Part shown: piece by piece, positions 23,875-36,436 of the stretch
Numbering within the stretch: the first letter of the stretch is position 1
Layout: every line of letters starts with the position of its first letter
Source of the DNA: Lactarius indigo
Taxonomy: Eukaryota > Basidiomycota > Agaricomycetes > Russulales > Russulaceae
Direction: 5' to 3'
Assembly (NCBI GenBank): GCA_025766275.1
Contig: JAFKAC010000006.1
Location: 1,054,001-1,118,000 of the forward strand
DNA: 64,000 nt
Notes under the pieces: generated by a model
Database searches by the model: none
The model's input: only the letters and a program-made list of their open reading frames with translations
Told to the model about the DNA's origin: nothing
Translations under genes and position numbers: made by a program

Positions 23875-26800
23875 CTACGATCTATGTTTGCGTGTCGGCT
23901 GACGAGAGTTGACGAATGGGCTAAAGAAGTCGCCCAGGCGTAGTTGACCCCCCGTCTTGGACAGGGCAGCGCGCTGATAATGCACGCGCATGGAGAGGCG
24001 CTGTATAGCGCCCTTTGCTCTGGATCTATCAAGATGGGCGGCGCGGGTATCGACTGCGAACAATATTAGTGATTAACAAGTAGGGGACAATCACGAGGTC
24101 GACGTACATATCTTCCCATGCATGGCGTCTAGCCGCGCCCTGACGAGCTCCAGCGGGAGAGGCTCTTTCTTACGTGGACTCCCCTCGGGCATTGCGGCTT
24201 GTGCCGTCTTCCGTAACATACTTTCTTCGGCGACATAACTTTCGATTCCTGACAACGCGACGCCGAGGACCGCGATACGTGAAGTGAGCGCGTCATAGTC
24301 TGTCGAGTCTCTGACACTGAATGGTCCGTCCGGATGAGACAATACGGAAATCAATGGGCCAAGAGGTGGAAGATCGTAGCTTGACTGGAAGGCCACATCA
24401 GTAACACAGTACTATTCCGGCAACAAGACGCAACTCACCGGTTGGATAGTCGAGTCGGCGAGGGCGTGATTAGCGACTGCACGCGCGATGCGAAGACAGC
24501 TGGAGCTGCCTCTGGCGAAGAACGACAGTAACAGCGCCTGGTTGGAAGGCGAGAGGGACATCGTTAGATCTAGCACTCTTTCAGCTACAGAAACTTCCTA
24601 TGGGCGAAGTTAGCTTATGAGGACAAGGAAAAGGCACCGAACGGTCACGCACAAAGCCTTCCTCATCACACCCTAGTGGGCAGCTGGCAACATAAAAGTG
24701 ACACAGAGTGAAGTATTTCTCTCCTCAGCTCGGTCGAACTATCCATATCTATGCCGATGAGCAACAGCGTAATCATTATGTCCGGTAATTGCTCCAGCGT
24801 CCATCGACTTGACGTAGGTTGTCAGAAATATCATAGAGTAACAGAGACCACACTCACTGAGCGAACGATGAAATCATCCTGACCATAGTACCTAACACCA
24901 TAGATCGGTTCCGGAGGCGTGAGTAAGTCTCATCTTGTATTGGCCGTATGTATGCCCCCAGATTTTTGTGCAACCCCAATCGCATCAGTGTATGCACAAT
25001 GAGGTCTATGCTCAGCGGTGAACCTGGATAAGATTGGGCCCAAAGAGGCATTTCAAGAAGGAATTTCCGACTAAATCTCCCGAGATGTCCATTCTCATTC
25101 CATAGAGCTAACGACATTGAGCACACGTGCTTGGGTCAAGTCTGGTGCTTACCTTGTTCGCACAACCACTGAGCAACCCCGGGAACCACCATATCCTCGG
25201 TAGACAGTATCCGAAACATAGCGTGGATGTGGTCTACATCTGAATGCCTAGACTTGAACGGATTGTACGCATAAAAAGCTCTCTCACATACCTTGCCGCC
25301 CAATAGCGTCACTCAATAAGGTCAGTGTCGTTGTCTTGCCTTCCACCGACTCCCATACAGGACAAGGAGTACTGCCCGCTTCAGTGTCCACATTTCCCTC
25401 ATAGTTGTTGAACGCCGCGACTTCCGAGGACATTATGAGCAGCAGTTTGTCCCAACTTCCGATCGGCATCCAAAATCCTGCCCACGGCTTCGCCCTCCTT
25501 CGCACCTAAGAGGCGCTCGCGCTCTTCCTTATGTACCTCTTCCTCCAATGTACTCGCCACGACATTGGCGTCCTCACTTTGTCGGCCAATGGCACCACGA
25601 CGACTTTCATCCCCCAAACTTGATCTTTCAGATGATGTGCCGTCAACAGGCTCGTCTGCCTCGTCGACGCTGAAATCCGATAATAAGGCGGTATGGTCGT
25701 AACCTTCCACGGAATTTAAGGCGTCGATCCCGCCACCCGTCCGTGACTCCTTCTTGCGCTCGCGCAGCAGAGATTTGATCGGGTCGACCTTTCGCGCGCC
25801 AAGATTCACAGCCCGAGTTAACGTCTTGGCTGGACGAGCAGTCGTACGTTGGGTGCGCGTGCGCCTGTGGTCGTGTATGCCGGACAGGTGACAACTCGTC
25901 CGAGGAGGGGGATGGGAGGGAAGGAACCGAGTGGATTCGACCAGCTCCAGTAACCTTCTGGGTCTGGATTGTATGGCTTTGGACCGTCAAAGGCGATTTC
26001 ACCCAGCTGGACGGACCCATAGACTCACCTGGCCAAATTCTTGCTACTCTTCCAGAACGGCTGGTCGTCTTCCTCCTTCCGAGCTCAATTCGTCACTTAT
26101 TGGAGCAGGCAGACAAGAATCCTCGCTGTCGGACGCTGACTTGGCGCGTACACTTCGCCCAGATCTCTTTTATGATTTCTGCCGTTTTCATTTTGGAGTC
26201 CTTGGGAGCAACAGGCACAGGAGTAGGCTGCTCCTGCTCCGGCGAACTCGGCGGGGGTGTCACTGGACGCACCGAGGGCGGAGTAGTAATCTGTGTGAAA
26301 GCAGGTCTACCTGCTGAAGAAGACGCAGGAGATGGCAACGCATGCTGAGACAAGGGTGGTAACATATCGAGCTCGGCCTCCGGGAATGTAGTATCCAGAT
26401 CGGAAAACGAGGACAACGGCGATCCTAAAGTAAGGCTGTGCGGGCAGGAAGTAAGTGGAGAAAGTGGCCTGTCTATCTCCATCGAGTAATCGCCCTCGGG
26501 CGCGAATCGCAGAGGGGAAACAGTCTCGAATTTGTATGCGCTTCTGCCGTGCCTCCAGTTCTCGACGTTCTCGTGTACTGCACTCTTGCGTCGTGGGGAA
26601 GCATTGGGACGAACGGGCGAATACAGTCCGACTTCGTCGGGTTGACTTGTCGGGACCACTTCTTCATTTCTTCGACCCCGTATAGGTGTGACAGGGTGTC
26701 GGAGGGAGTGTGGTGATCGGGGTGGGGAATGACGGGGCTTCTTATTCGCTACATGGAAGGACGAGGGTCCACGCGTAGGCGATAGGGCCTTTCGAGGTTT

Positions 26801-27439
26801 AGAAAGTCCCTGAGATGACAGTCGTCGTGGTGTGTAGTAGAGACTGAGTGGTACTCCACTGCTCGTAACACTAACGTCGTCGTCGTCATCGAGCTTCCGT
26901 TTAGACGGAGTCGATGTTGGAGGAGAAGAGGAGAGGGGGCTAGACATCACTCTCCGCCGATGTTGATGAGAAGCCGAAGTGAGGGGTAGTACGGCGTTCC
27001 GTAGGCCAGCCCTACAGGAGGAATGCAATGGATATGCATCCTGGCTGTGTTCAATGGCCTTCTTCCTGGATCCCTTGGGTCGCCCCGGTCGTCGTTTGAC
27101 AGGAAGACTGGCATTGCTTAATCTGAGAGAGGGTCCAAGAGCAGAGATGGAATCGCCACTTCCTCCAGGATAGAGGGATTGACTCGACGATGCGGAAACG
27201 CCTTGCTTATGTTGATGTCCAGCTTTTGTCGATTTGGCACTTCTTTTTGGCCTACCCGGTTTCCGCTTGGCCACTGTCGGAATAGGAGGTAGGCTGATCG
27301 ATTGAGACGGCGCACGAATACACGATTGCAACGGAGACGAGGAGGGGTCACTGTTTCCGGGTAGAGAGGAGCGTTTCTGGAAAAAGTCGGTGAGTTTAGT
27401 GTCTCTGAGAACACCGGGCATCTGCCCAGGCGGCGGCAT
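23875..27439 (-). CDS. large nuclear AT-hook protein with helical C-terminal half, three frameshifts
   Basis: The model has nine exons (27439-26029, 25963-25292, 25239-25153, 25107-24858, 24807-24672, 24597-24439, 24384-24108, 24053-23875, introns 45-74 bp); allowing for three single-base duplications all phases agree, for about 1055 residues. The N-terminus has TKLTDFFQKR, which resembles a PCNA-interaction box without its Gln. Two AT-hooks follow (KRKPGRPKR, KRRPGRPKG) in a disordered Ser/Pro-rich half. The C-terminal half is all-helical and ends RVHYQRAALSKTGGQLRLGDFF. The shape would fit a chromosome-structure factor; a Wapl/Rad61-type cohesin regulator is one guess I cannot confirm. Shifts lie at 26158-26160, 26050-26051 and 25457-25458. 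Confidence 0.65.
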
Positions 27440-27588
27440 GATGGAGAAACGCGTCTGGTCAAGTTAAAGTGTCACGGGTGTCACAGTCACACACGCGTCA
27501 AGACTCGTGAGCGCCGGTGAGCTGGCAGCAGGCCGGTAGAACTTATCAGATAAGGCCCGAGCAAGCCTGCTTTCGCTCCCACGCACAA

Positions 27589-29969
27589 ATGACCATCATC
27601 CACGACGACTCGGAGGAACACGAACCCCTCCTCGACACTGGCATCTCTTCACAAGACCCACTACCAACTCCCCGCATACGCCCATCTTTCTGGAAGAAAG
27701 CCTTACCCATATGGTGAATCATTCACTGTCTCTACTCTGGCTCTTACTCATCTCTGTCACTCTAGGATTGCTCCTGTCATCTTCATCTCTTCCCTATGCG
27801 TAAGCTATAAGCTATAGTCCATGAGTACATACTCATGCTATTTTCTAGCGCGGGATGACTCTTGCCCCACGTGTAGAGGTATACACCCAAATCGCCTGCC
27901 GAACATTGCACGACTCGCCTAGCTCTCCCGACTTTGTCCCGTCTTCCCCTTTACATCCTCCTCACCCTCTGGCTCGTGCTTCAGAGGCCGTACATGTCCA
28001 ATTTCAGGACGTTCCGGTCAAAAGATATGACAAATGCACCGGAGATCCCGAAGTACAAGCCCGCGCTGCTCGGATCCAAGCATGTATGCCGTCTTTCTGC
28101 ACTGCCCGCACTTTAATTAGACCGACTTTCCTTTATAGCTGTCAAGACCACCGAGAGTATCCTCAGTGCCATGACAACAGGTTGGTTGAGCCATCTAAGC
28201 GACAGATCTGGGCGCAAAGGGATTCTTGCTCTTTCAATGTTTGGTGCCCTCTTCATGTCTGTTCCACGTTCTCGGAACCCTATGCCCTAGCTGATGTTTC
28301 CCAAGGGATTTCATCTATATACTTGTTTCTGACCCATCAACCGTATTTGGAAGACATGGAGAGGCCTTCATCATTGTCGCACCGCTCGTTGAAGGTGTAC
28401 TCGGAGCGCAGTCGACCTATAACGGTATCACTCACGCGTACGCGTTCCCAGCGCTTCTCCAAATTAAGCAATCAGACCTGACGCCCATATCCCCATTGAC
28501 AGCTATGTGACCGATTGTACCCCCGATGGTTCGCGCGCCAAGATTTTTGCGACGATGCAAGGCATGCTCAATATTGGAATGGCTTCCGGGCCATGGGTGA
28601 GCTCACATCCACGAACGGGCTAGTCCAGGAATTGAGGATACCTCTAGCTGAATGGTCTATTACTACACTCCGTTACTGGGACCACCACTAACTCACTCTT
28701 CGTGACTGCCATTCTCATCGCGATCACGAACCTTTTCTTTGTCATTTTCATCCTTCCCGAGTCGCTCCCCCCATCTCGTCGGCTGTCACGCGCGCCGTCG
28801 TCAATAGATCACGACTCACAACAACGGAACAGGGGAGTGGTTCATCACGTTGTAAAGACCATGCGCGACGTGGCGCTGCAGTTTTTGCGCCCCGCTACTC
28901 TGTTTATCCCCTTGAAGCTCGAAGGCCGTAGAGGACGCGATTGGAACCTCACGCTGACTGGTTTAGCTTTGTTCCTTTATGTCCTCGCCGATGTGAGTTT
29001 CATTCGCGTACAATATCCACGTGCTAACGCGCAGAGTGAAGCAAGTATACAATCTCAAATACCTTTACGTTAAACACGTATACGATTGGAGTACCGAGCA
29101 GGTCCGTCGTTTACTCTCTGCCGCAATATGCACTGATACAAGCCACCTCTCTCTAAGCTCGGCTACTACATGTCTTTCCTCTGGATTATTCGTGCGGCCA
29201 ACCTTCTCATCATTTTACCTCGTGAGCCCACCTCCATTCCGCTTTCCATTGTCCTGCTTTTGTTCACCGTGTCCATATCATAGTCATTCTCGCATATTTC
29301 GCTTCGAACCGGAAAACCCCAACGAAAAACTCCTCACCTGCGCACCTTGCCGCCGCCATCCGCTTCGATCAGCGCATCGCAGCTATCTCGCTCTTTACGG
29401 ACGCGTCTGCCAATGCTCTCGTTGCGATCTCCCCAACTTCCTCTCAGCCCCTCTTTGTATTCTTGACGTCGCTCGGTGCACTCACCAGCGGCGGTCACCC
29501 AGCGCTCCAGTCACTCGGCGCAGTGAGCTTGCGTGCCATGGGCAAAGGCAACGAGGTAGGACTCGTTTTTGGCGCACTGGGACTTGTGAATGCCGTTTCT
29601 CACATCGTCGCTGTATGTCCCCCTTTGTTTCACCCTCTGAGCCCGCATCGCTGAAAAAAAAAAAATTTTGTGCCCTTCTTTTCATAGCCTGGCATATACG
29701 CAGCGATCTACGGAACAACGGTTGCGACTTTCCCAAAGGCAATGTTCGTTATGAGTGCAGTTATGCTGTATATCGCCGTTACTCTACTCGCTCGCGTGCG
29801 ACCATTTATCCACGTCCCACCAGCAGAGCCCGAGGGATTTACCCCGCGTCAATCGCACGAGAACACAGAGGTCGGGGAAGCAGAAGAAGGGCCGGACGCG
29901 CAAGTCCGGAGTCAGTCACAGAGTAGCGAGCCTGATTATCCTCCCCTTCGGAGGCAAATAGCGACCTGA
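27589..29969 (+). CDS. MFS transporter
   Basis: Eleven exons (27589-27713, 27766-27799, 27849-28083, 28139-28256, 28306-28437, 28503-28596, 28648-28992, 29042-29101, 29158-29221, 29284-29612, 29688-29969) join in frame to 605 residues. The loop 2-3 signature of the major facilitator superfamily is clear: GWLSHLSDRSGRKGILALS. Other family-like pieces are TLAPRVEVYTQIACR near the first helix, NGITHAYVTDCTPDGSRAKI and the FILPESLPP end of the sixth helix, then a long central loop. The tail after the last helix is acidic and Ser-rich. The pattern is that of fungal proton-coupled drug/organic-ion exporters related to the tetracycline-resistance group; the substrate cannot be read from sequence. 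No frame problem was met. Confidence 0.85.
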
Positions 29970-30248
29970 AGCTATCTATGTCAGAGGATTGATTTAACTA
30001 GGATTTCCTATTACTATTGTGACTGATTTAGACTATTGACTGGTGTGCTTTCCTAATAGATAATTATTCGGTTATGTGTAGAGTGCGTATTAACTCGACG
30101 CGGCCCAAAAAGCCGATCGATTCGATTCCGTGATTCATCGACCTCGCGTCACCATGCGCAGCACAACCGAGAAGTAGCAGATATACACCACATCCGGATT
30201 CTCTCGAAAAGCTGCTTCGCTATGGTCCTTCCCCCCGCCCCAGCCAGC

Positions 30249-31608
30249 TCAAAACGCGATTGTCGGAAACGGGACGAGGTAAAGACAAAATGTGGAAACG
30301 GATCGGCAGTAAGCGAGGTATAGTACGGGGTACCAAGCGATATGCGTAAGGTCTTTGGTGGCAGGAGGTGGTGCAAGGATTCGGGGCGCAAATGGCGCGG
30401 GTTGGGTACGGGTAGCAATAGCGTCCCAGTCAATGGATGCAAAGAAGTGGTGGGACTTCAACTCGTGAATATTCGGGCGGTTCGTAGGGTTGACGGCCAG
30501 AACCTTTACGTCTGATTGTGAGCGCAAGCGAACGATAGCCAAATACGGGAATACCTGTTCCAATAGCGCCTGAGCGCCTTCGTCCAGTTCACCAGGTTCG
30601 AAACGTAATGAGAAGTGTTCGCCGAGAGCGCCAAAAGGGAACTGTGCCAGCGGGTGAAATACAATGAATACACCTCCGTGACAAAGGTATTGTAAGGAAC
30701 TTACACGGCCCGTGAGCATGACATAGAGCAAAACGCCGAGTGACCAAAAGTCGACTCCATACGAGTACGGGAACCCGAAGCGCACTTCGGGTGCAGCGTA
30801 CGCCAGGGTGCCCATCTTCTCGTGTGTTACATTAATTGGACAATGAGCGTAGGGCTGGTGCAGCTTGATGCCCACGGGGATCGTACCGGTCGCCAAGGTT
30901 TCCGCACGGCAATGACCACGATCCAGAGGTGATAACGTGGGTCCAAGAAATAACTTCGCCATGCCAAAATCCGCGAGGACGACATGTCCGTCGTCAGTGA
31001 GAAGGACATTCGCCGGTTTGATGTCCCTATGTATGATCCCGCGTGCATGTAAGGCCTCGAGAGCACAAATAAGCTCTGCGGCGTAGAAACGCGCAAGAGC
31101 AACTGGCATGCGGCCGCCACGGAAATGAAGTTCGCTCTGCAGGTCTGTAGGGTATAGAGTCTGGAAAAAAGTTGACAGCTCGTCAGCTAGGAAAGGGCTC
31201 CAACTATTGGTACCCAAAACGCACTGTGACAAGATAAAAGTTGGAGTCGTCATGCATGCTAGCTTCGAGTGACAAGAACCAGGGGGACCCAGCAGCCTTG
31301 GATAGCGCATCCTTCTCGTTGACGATTCGTATGAGGTTATGCAAACGCTTGCGGATGACCTTCATCGCATAAACTTCCTCAGTGAACTTGTCCTGTACCA
31401 GATAAACCTTCCCGCTGACGCCTTCGCTGATGAGCCTGATTGGACGGAAATCCTCGGGCCGCACCGTGGGCTCCGCGAAAATCGGGGCATGAGGCTCTTC
31501 AGAGGGTACGAGTAGGGGTGCTGCCTCGCCAAGAGAGGCAAAGGAAGATGAGGTAGGATCTTCGGAGGAGTGTGGATGTTCTCGATGAAAACAGGCCTCC
31601 CATAGCAT
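30249..31608 (-). CDS. AGC-like serine/threonine protein kinase
   Basis: Exons 31608-31225, 31160-30705, 30641-30555 and 30503-30249 give 393 residues; an upstream in-frame codon at 31683 would add 25. The kinase fold is complete: ATP loop SEGVSGKVYLV (residues 61-71), Lys83 in YAMKVIRK, HRDIKPANVLL at 172, DFGMAK at 192, GTLAYAAPEV, VDFWSLGVLLYVMLTGR, and the Arg of NRPNIHELKSHHFF. The order and the DFWSLG wording suit the AGC group (PKA/PDK/S6K-like). Oddities: Ser61 stands where the first loop Gly is usual, and about 35 extra residues lie between DFG and the APE motif, where activation-loop phosphorylation normally acts. No hydrophobic-motif tail was recognised, so upstream control is unclear. 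Confidence 0.85.
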
Positions 31609-32133
31609 TTGAAGAGGTGAAATGGAAACAGAAAGTTGATAGAAAAAGTTAAACATCAATCCAAAATTCGGTAGTGTCGACACATCGCTTGAAAAGAAGT
31701 GCAGACGGGTCGTATAAAGTAGGGTCGGCTGAGTTCCGAGTCCAGTCCTTTAGCGTCTTTGGGTGGTGGCACTCGTAGTTATATACTGGATGGGACCAGC
31801 CTGACTCAACACGGAGGGGCGGTGGCACTCTATTCGAATCAAATGCGATGCACTGATAGTCTGCTGTACCTTCCAGCTCCGAGCATTGCACTTAGTTCGA
31901 ATAGAGCGCCACATGACCTGTTTAAGTATAGAATACAATTTTCCCGCAGCCCGCGCCTAGTACGGACATTTCGGGGTAATTCTTTCTCGAAGCTGTAGGC
32001 CAGAGTAAGGTATTGTTGAGAGTCAGCCAGAACTTAGAAATCCAGTCAGAGCTAGGAGGAAGAACGAAGGCCGACAAACGGAGCGGAAGAGCATCGGACC
32101 GGATTTACCGCTACCGCTCGCCGCAGTGCTGCC
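31609..32133. promoter_or_regulatory. divergent promoter region, kinase / PIG-U
   Basis: About 520 bp between two divergent start codons. It contains a long inverted repeat (31822-31838 with 31896-31912). No TATA box was evident near the PIG-U start; a TTATATACTGG stretch lies at 31777-31787. No open frame of note. Confidence 0.5.
31822..31912. repeat. 17-bp inverted repeat with 57-bp spacer
   Basis: GTGGCACTCTATTCGAA at 31822-31838 is matched by its complement at 31896-31912 with one mismatch (16 of 17). It could form a cruciform or mark two copies of a binding site in opposite directions; a third partial copy (GTGGCACTC) lies at about 31766-31774. Confidence 0.75.
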
Positions 32134-33766
32134 ATGACCTTCGAGTTTGCGTTGGCGGTGGCCACCAGAACTGTTCTGGCCTTCTCTCCGGTAGAGCGTC
32201 TTTTACAGGATGACAACCAGCTGTCTTCGCCAATAACGTCGTATTCTCGTCGTGAGCACCTCCAGCACCGTTGACTGCGCGTTCACCTTCCAACGCTCCC
32301 CAGTACAGGAGGGTGTCTATTTATTCCGCCATGGAATAGACCCATATGCAGGTGGCACATTTAGACACGTACGCCTACTGGGTTCATCGCGTCGCGGTCC
32401 CCAGAATTAACGTGCCGCAGTCGCCTCTTTCCCTTGCCTTCTTCTCTACCATCGTTCCAGCGTCGCGAATACCCCCTGCGCTCTTGTGGACATGCCTGGA
32501 CGCAGTCGGCGCGTGGGCACTGGTGAGTATATGGCGTTCCCGGAGCAAAATCCATAAAAGCAAGCGAGACTTGCGAATCGCGGCCCTGTACGTGCTGAAT
32601 TGGACGACGCTTGCTCATGTCTCTTCCACTCACTACTCCAACAGTTACCTCCTCAATCCATATATATTCCTACCATGTCTAGCACTCTCAACGTCAACGC
32701 TTGAAACCACCCTCCAGCTGCTAACCCTCATGTTTGCTTCGCGAGGTATATGCCAGGCTCTCTCCATTCCATGTTCCTCTGTTCTGATATTGTCTAGGCC
32801 AGTCATCTCTCTCTCTCTTGACACTTGCCGTTCTGTCGCACTTGTCTTTACCCGCGATCCTCTTACTTCTACCGGTTCTCCTGCTCCTCCTTTCGGATCC
32901 TTTATCACATCTAGCATCACCAAGGCCGTTCCCACAAAAGCTCACTAAATGCATTCCCTTGCTCGTGGAGTTCACCGTCTCCTTTGTTACCCTGGCACTT
33001 GCGTCCACTCTGGTGGCTGGTGGCCGGGGATGGATGCGGAATACTTGGGGAGCAGGGTGAAAATTTCCCCTCTCCTCTACATTCGCCCCGTGCTCAAATT
33101 GGCTCAGATTTCTACTTCCCGACCTTACGCCTAACCCGGGACTTTGGTGGTATTTCTTCACGGAAATGTTTGACCACTTCAGACCATTCTTCTTGGCAGT
33201 GTTTTCTGTGAGCGAGCCTTCCCCCGAGCCTTGTTGTTTCCACCTGACTCTGCGCCTCCTAGCTCCACTTAGCAATATATGTCGTACCGTTGTGTATCAA
33301 ATTTCAGTGAGTTTTTTTTTACTCCTTGGGTACGTGCTTGTGTATGCTTATCTTCGTACAAGGCACGACCCTCTATATGCCAGCTTCCTTCTCCTTGGCA
33401 TCCTGGGAACTTTTAAGCCATATCCCACTCTATCGGACCCGGGTCTCTTCCTAAGCTTTATTTCACTTTTCCCAGAAACGTACCCATGTGCGTATTTCAC
33501 GCCACCTGCACTCACTCGTGCTTAAAAGCTGTTTAGATCTTCGCTACCCGGTCGTGACGGCGCTTCTGCATCTACACGCCTTCTTATTACTCCCACTTTT
33601 CCACCATCTGTGGATCGGAACGGGCACGGGAAACGCAAATTTCTTCTACGCAAGTACGCTCGTCTTCGGGCTTGCCAACGGTAGCGCACTTCTCGATTAC
33701 GTTTGGGCGGGCCTGCGCGTGGCGATAGGTGAGGAGAAGGAGGGGTGGGTGGTTACGCAAGAGTAG
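32134..33766 (+). CDS. GPI transamidase subunit PIG-U (Cdc91/Gab1)
   Basis: Ten exons (32134-32251, 32304-32368, 32421-32522, 32565-32587, 32645-32745, 32798-33056, 33108-33207, 33263-33306, 33363-33487, 33537-33766) join without phase error into 388 residues. Family motifs are the luminal EGVYLFRHGIDPYAGGTFRHSP, the helix start YLLNPYIFLPCLALS, the signature PNPGLWWYFFTEMFDHFRPF and FKPYPTLSDPGLFLS. About nine hydrophobic helices are present. PIG-U is one of five subunits of the ER complex that cleaves a C-terminal signal and attaches the GPI anchor; it is thought to help recognise the lipid anchor. The 23-nt fourth exon is notably small. No disruption was seen. Confidence 0.93.
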
Positions 33767-34206
33767 TCCTCGTGTCTGGGACGTTATGTAGACTGCAGCA
33801 TGACACTGTCCTGGGATGTCGTATGCCATCAATGGCAATCCCACAGTTAGCGAAGAACGACTACGTTGTTTGTTAGGTTTGCCTCATTTCTCTGTTGTGC
33901 AGGCGCCAACATCGCTTGATCCGTACATTCGACACCGTTCTTACCTATCAACATACAGCAGGCGGTGAAACAGTTATCATCTTCAGTATCCTATGTTACC
34001 AGATAAGGAGTTTTTTTTTTTTTGCGGAGTTTTGCAAAAATGACAACTCTCATGACCTAACAAGTTGCCGCCAAGTCCTTTTGAAATTTTTTTTTCCGTA
34101 ATGCACTCAATTCATCAATTGGATAGTATATTGGTAGGTAAGGATGGTGACGAAAGTGCGAGGCAAGCGATAATGGCACCTACACAACAGAGAGATGGGA
34201 CAAAAA
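33767..34206. other. convergent 3' region
   Basis: About 440 bp between the PIG-U and SKT5-like stop codons. Two T runs (34010-34023 and 34089-34095) are the only features; no gene or repeat seen. Confidence 0.55.
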
Positions 34207-36279
34207 CTAGCAAATGACACACTCGTCCTTCGCTTGCTGGCGGGTTGGACGCGCCATATTTGCCCGTTTATTTCCTTGGCGCTTCATTTCTGTCAATCGG
34301 TTCATTGCACGCTTATTGCCTTGAGCTATGAGGTATAAGCACCGAGTGAAAGACGTGTGTGAGTGATGGAGTTGATGACATACCAGCAGCACGCATGTAC
34401 CAGCGTTTTGCGAACTCTACGTCTTGCTTTATACCTATCCCCACTTCGGCGTAGTAACCAACCGCGTATTCTGCTTTTGCGAGACCTTTATTCGCGGCAC
34501 GTCGCGCCCATAAATATGCTTCCGAGTCGCTTTGTTTTAATACGCCTTCACTTCCCGTAAGATACCAACCACTGAGGGCGAGTTCGGCCTCGGCGTTTCC
34601 CTTTTCCGCAGCTTTCGTATACCAAGCAATAGACCGTCGCGGATCGACAGGGCACCCAAGGGTACCGAATTCGTAGCACTGGCCCAGCTTGTGCTGCGAC
34701 TGGGTATACCCGAAGTACGCTGCCCGCGAATAGTATTCCTTGGCTTGCAATGGGTCGTGAGGCACGACTTGCCCACCAGTGGCCTCATGCAGTAGTGCGA
34801 GTTCATGGAGCGCGTGGGGATTTTCCTCGTCGGCCTGTTCGGCGGCTCGTCTCAGCCAACCGACAGCTTCTCGAAAATTCCCCGCTTCACCGAGGGTCCC
34901 ATGAAGTAAGATCATCCCGAGCTTGTACATAGCGGCGGTGTCTCCGAGCGATGCCGCCTTTCGATAGAATGCTGCGGCACGTGGTGGCTCCTTCCTAGTC
35001 CCCGCCCCAATTTCGTTGCAGACGGCAACCCGGTACGTGGCTGCTGCGTGGTTCTGTTTTGCCGCTTGTAGGTAGAGGTGGTAGGCTTTCTCGTGATCGA
35101 CTTGAAGGCCCAACATTCCGGTGCCATAGCAATTAGCTAAGAAGAACTGGGCTTCGTCGTGGGGTTGTCCTTGCGTCGCAAGGCGCTTGATGACTCGTAG
35201 TGCCTCTTGGATGAGCGCGTCCCGATACTTCTTGACCGCACGTTGGTCTTTGGCATCTGCACCGACTTTCCTTGCAGCATCGATCAGGTAGCGGGCGTAA
35301 GCAAAGTGGGCTTCGGGGTCAGGATCAGCTTTGATGCGCTGTCGGTAGTCATCTATGTATTGCTTGGTGTACGGTGGTGCCCGCAAATCGACAGCCTTTG
35401 TGGTGCGAGTTTGCAGTGTGTCAGCTGTGAAAGTCATTGAACGATCAGACACGGGCCGTCTGTCTATATCCACTACTTCAGAAATGCTGTCCATCAGGTG
35501 CACAGTGGGTGCACGTGACGGTGGAGAGGGAGGAGTATGGTAGGAAGATATGGATACGGTTGGGGAGGAGATCTCTTGTGGAACGGGTGGTTGACCAGAA
35601 CCCACGAGCGGATCGCCTCGATTATACTGATACTCGGCTGGCTCGGGATGTGAGGGGTGTTGATATGTTGGGAGCCCATGTTGTGGCGGTGGTGCCATAC
35701 CCAGAACGTTTGATGCAGCTGCATGTAGATAGTTGTACTCGCTGGAAGCAGTTGATGCGCGTAAGCTACCCGAGTCGTTAAACTCCCCAGTATGTATAGT
35801 AGAACCTTGCCGTGGCGGAAACGACGTAGAGTCGTATGTGCCATGATAGTCGAGGGTTGAACTGGAATGGTTGGGACGTCCCGGGTGGGGATGGGGTCGT
35901 GGGTTCGATGGAAGCGAGGGCCCACGTCTCGGTGGGCCATGGTTGTTGGGGGAGAGCGCCAATGGAGATGCGGAACGAGGGATTGGGTCGACGTACGGAT
36001 GGCTGACAGATGGGTCGCTAATACGGAGAGCATGAAAGGAATCGAGAGCAGATGTCGGGTCATAGGGTCTGGGGGGAACAGATTGACCCGGGTGACCCGA
36101 GTTGTGACGTTGCTCGGAGGGCAGTGAGGGAACAGAGCGATTCGGAAGCACGGTGAAGTGGTATCCTAGAAGCGGCGTCAAGGGCTATGTCACATGAATC
36201 GATATGGAGACCGGCCTTCGTTTGTCTGTGGGTCCTCGTACGGCGGAAGGTCCGTCGAAGGACCATTTAACTCCATCAT
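34207..36279 (-). CDS. SKT5/Chs4-like Sel1-repeat protein with CAAX box
   Basis: The main exon (to 34384) and last exon 34325-34207 are joined by a 58-bp intron. After a disordered Pro/Ser-rich region (~250 residues) comes YTKQYIDDYRQRIKADPDPE and at least seven Sel1 repeats (for example AAYFGYTQSQHKLGQCYEFG, AAEKGNAEAELALSGWYLTG). The protein ends in CVIC, a prenylation box. This is the layout of yeast Skt5/Chs4, which activates chitin synthase III and carries it to sites of wall growth. The 5' end is unsettled: the main frame has a stop just upstream of 36181 and no early ATG; a likely first exon begins at ATG 36277-36279 (MMELNGPSTDLPPYEDP), but its junction is out of phase by one, perhaps through another indel. 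Confidence 0.85.
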
Positions 36280-36436
36280 AGAACGTGAGACGGCGTCATG
36301 GAGCGGCACACCACGATCGCTCATTGTAGCAGTACAAGGTTATACCCCCAAATATGGTAATGTTCCACTCCACTCGTCGCAACTCAAAAATCGGGGCCGC
36401 AGTTCCGGCTGATCATGCTCTCAACACACCAACAAA
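36280..36436. promoter_or_regulatory. short divergent promoter, SKT5-like / RAP1-like
   Basis: Only about 157 bp separate the proposed start codons of two divergent genes, so both must share this region. It is of mixed composition with no TATA box recognised. Confidence 0.4.
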
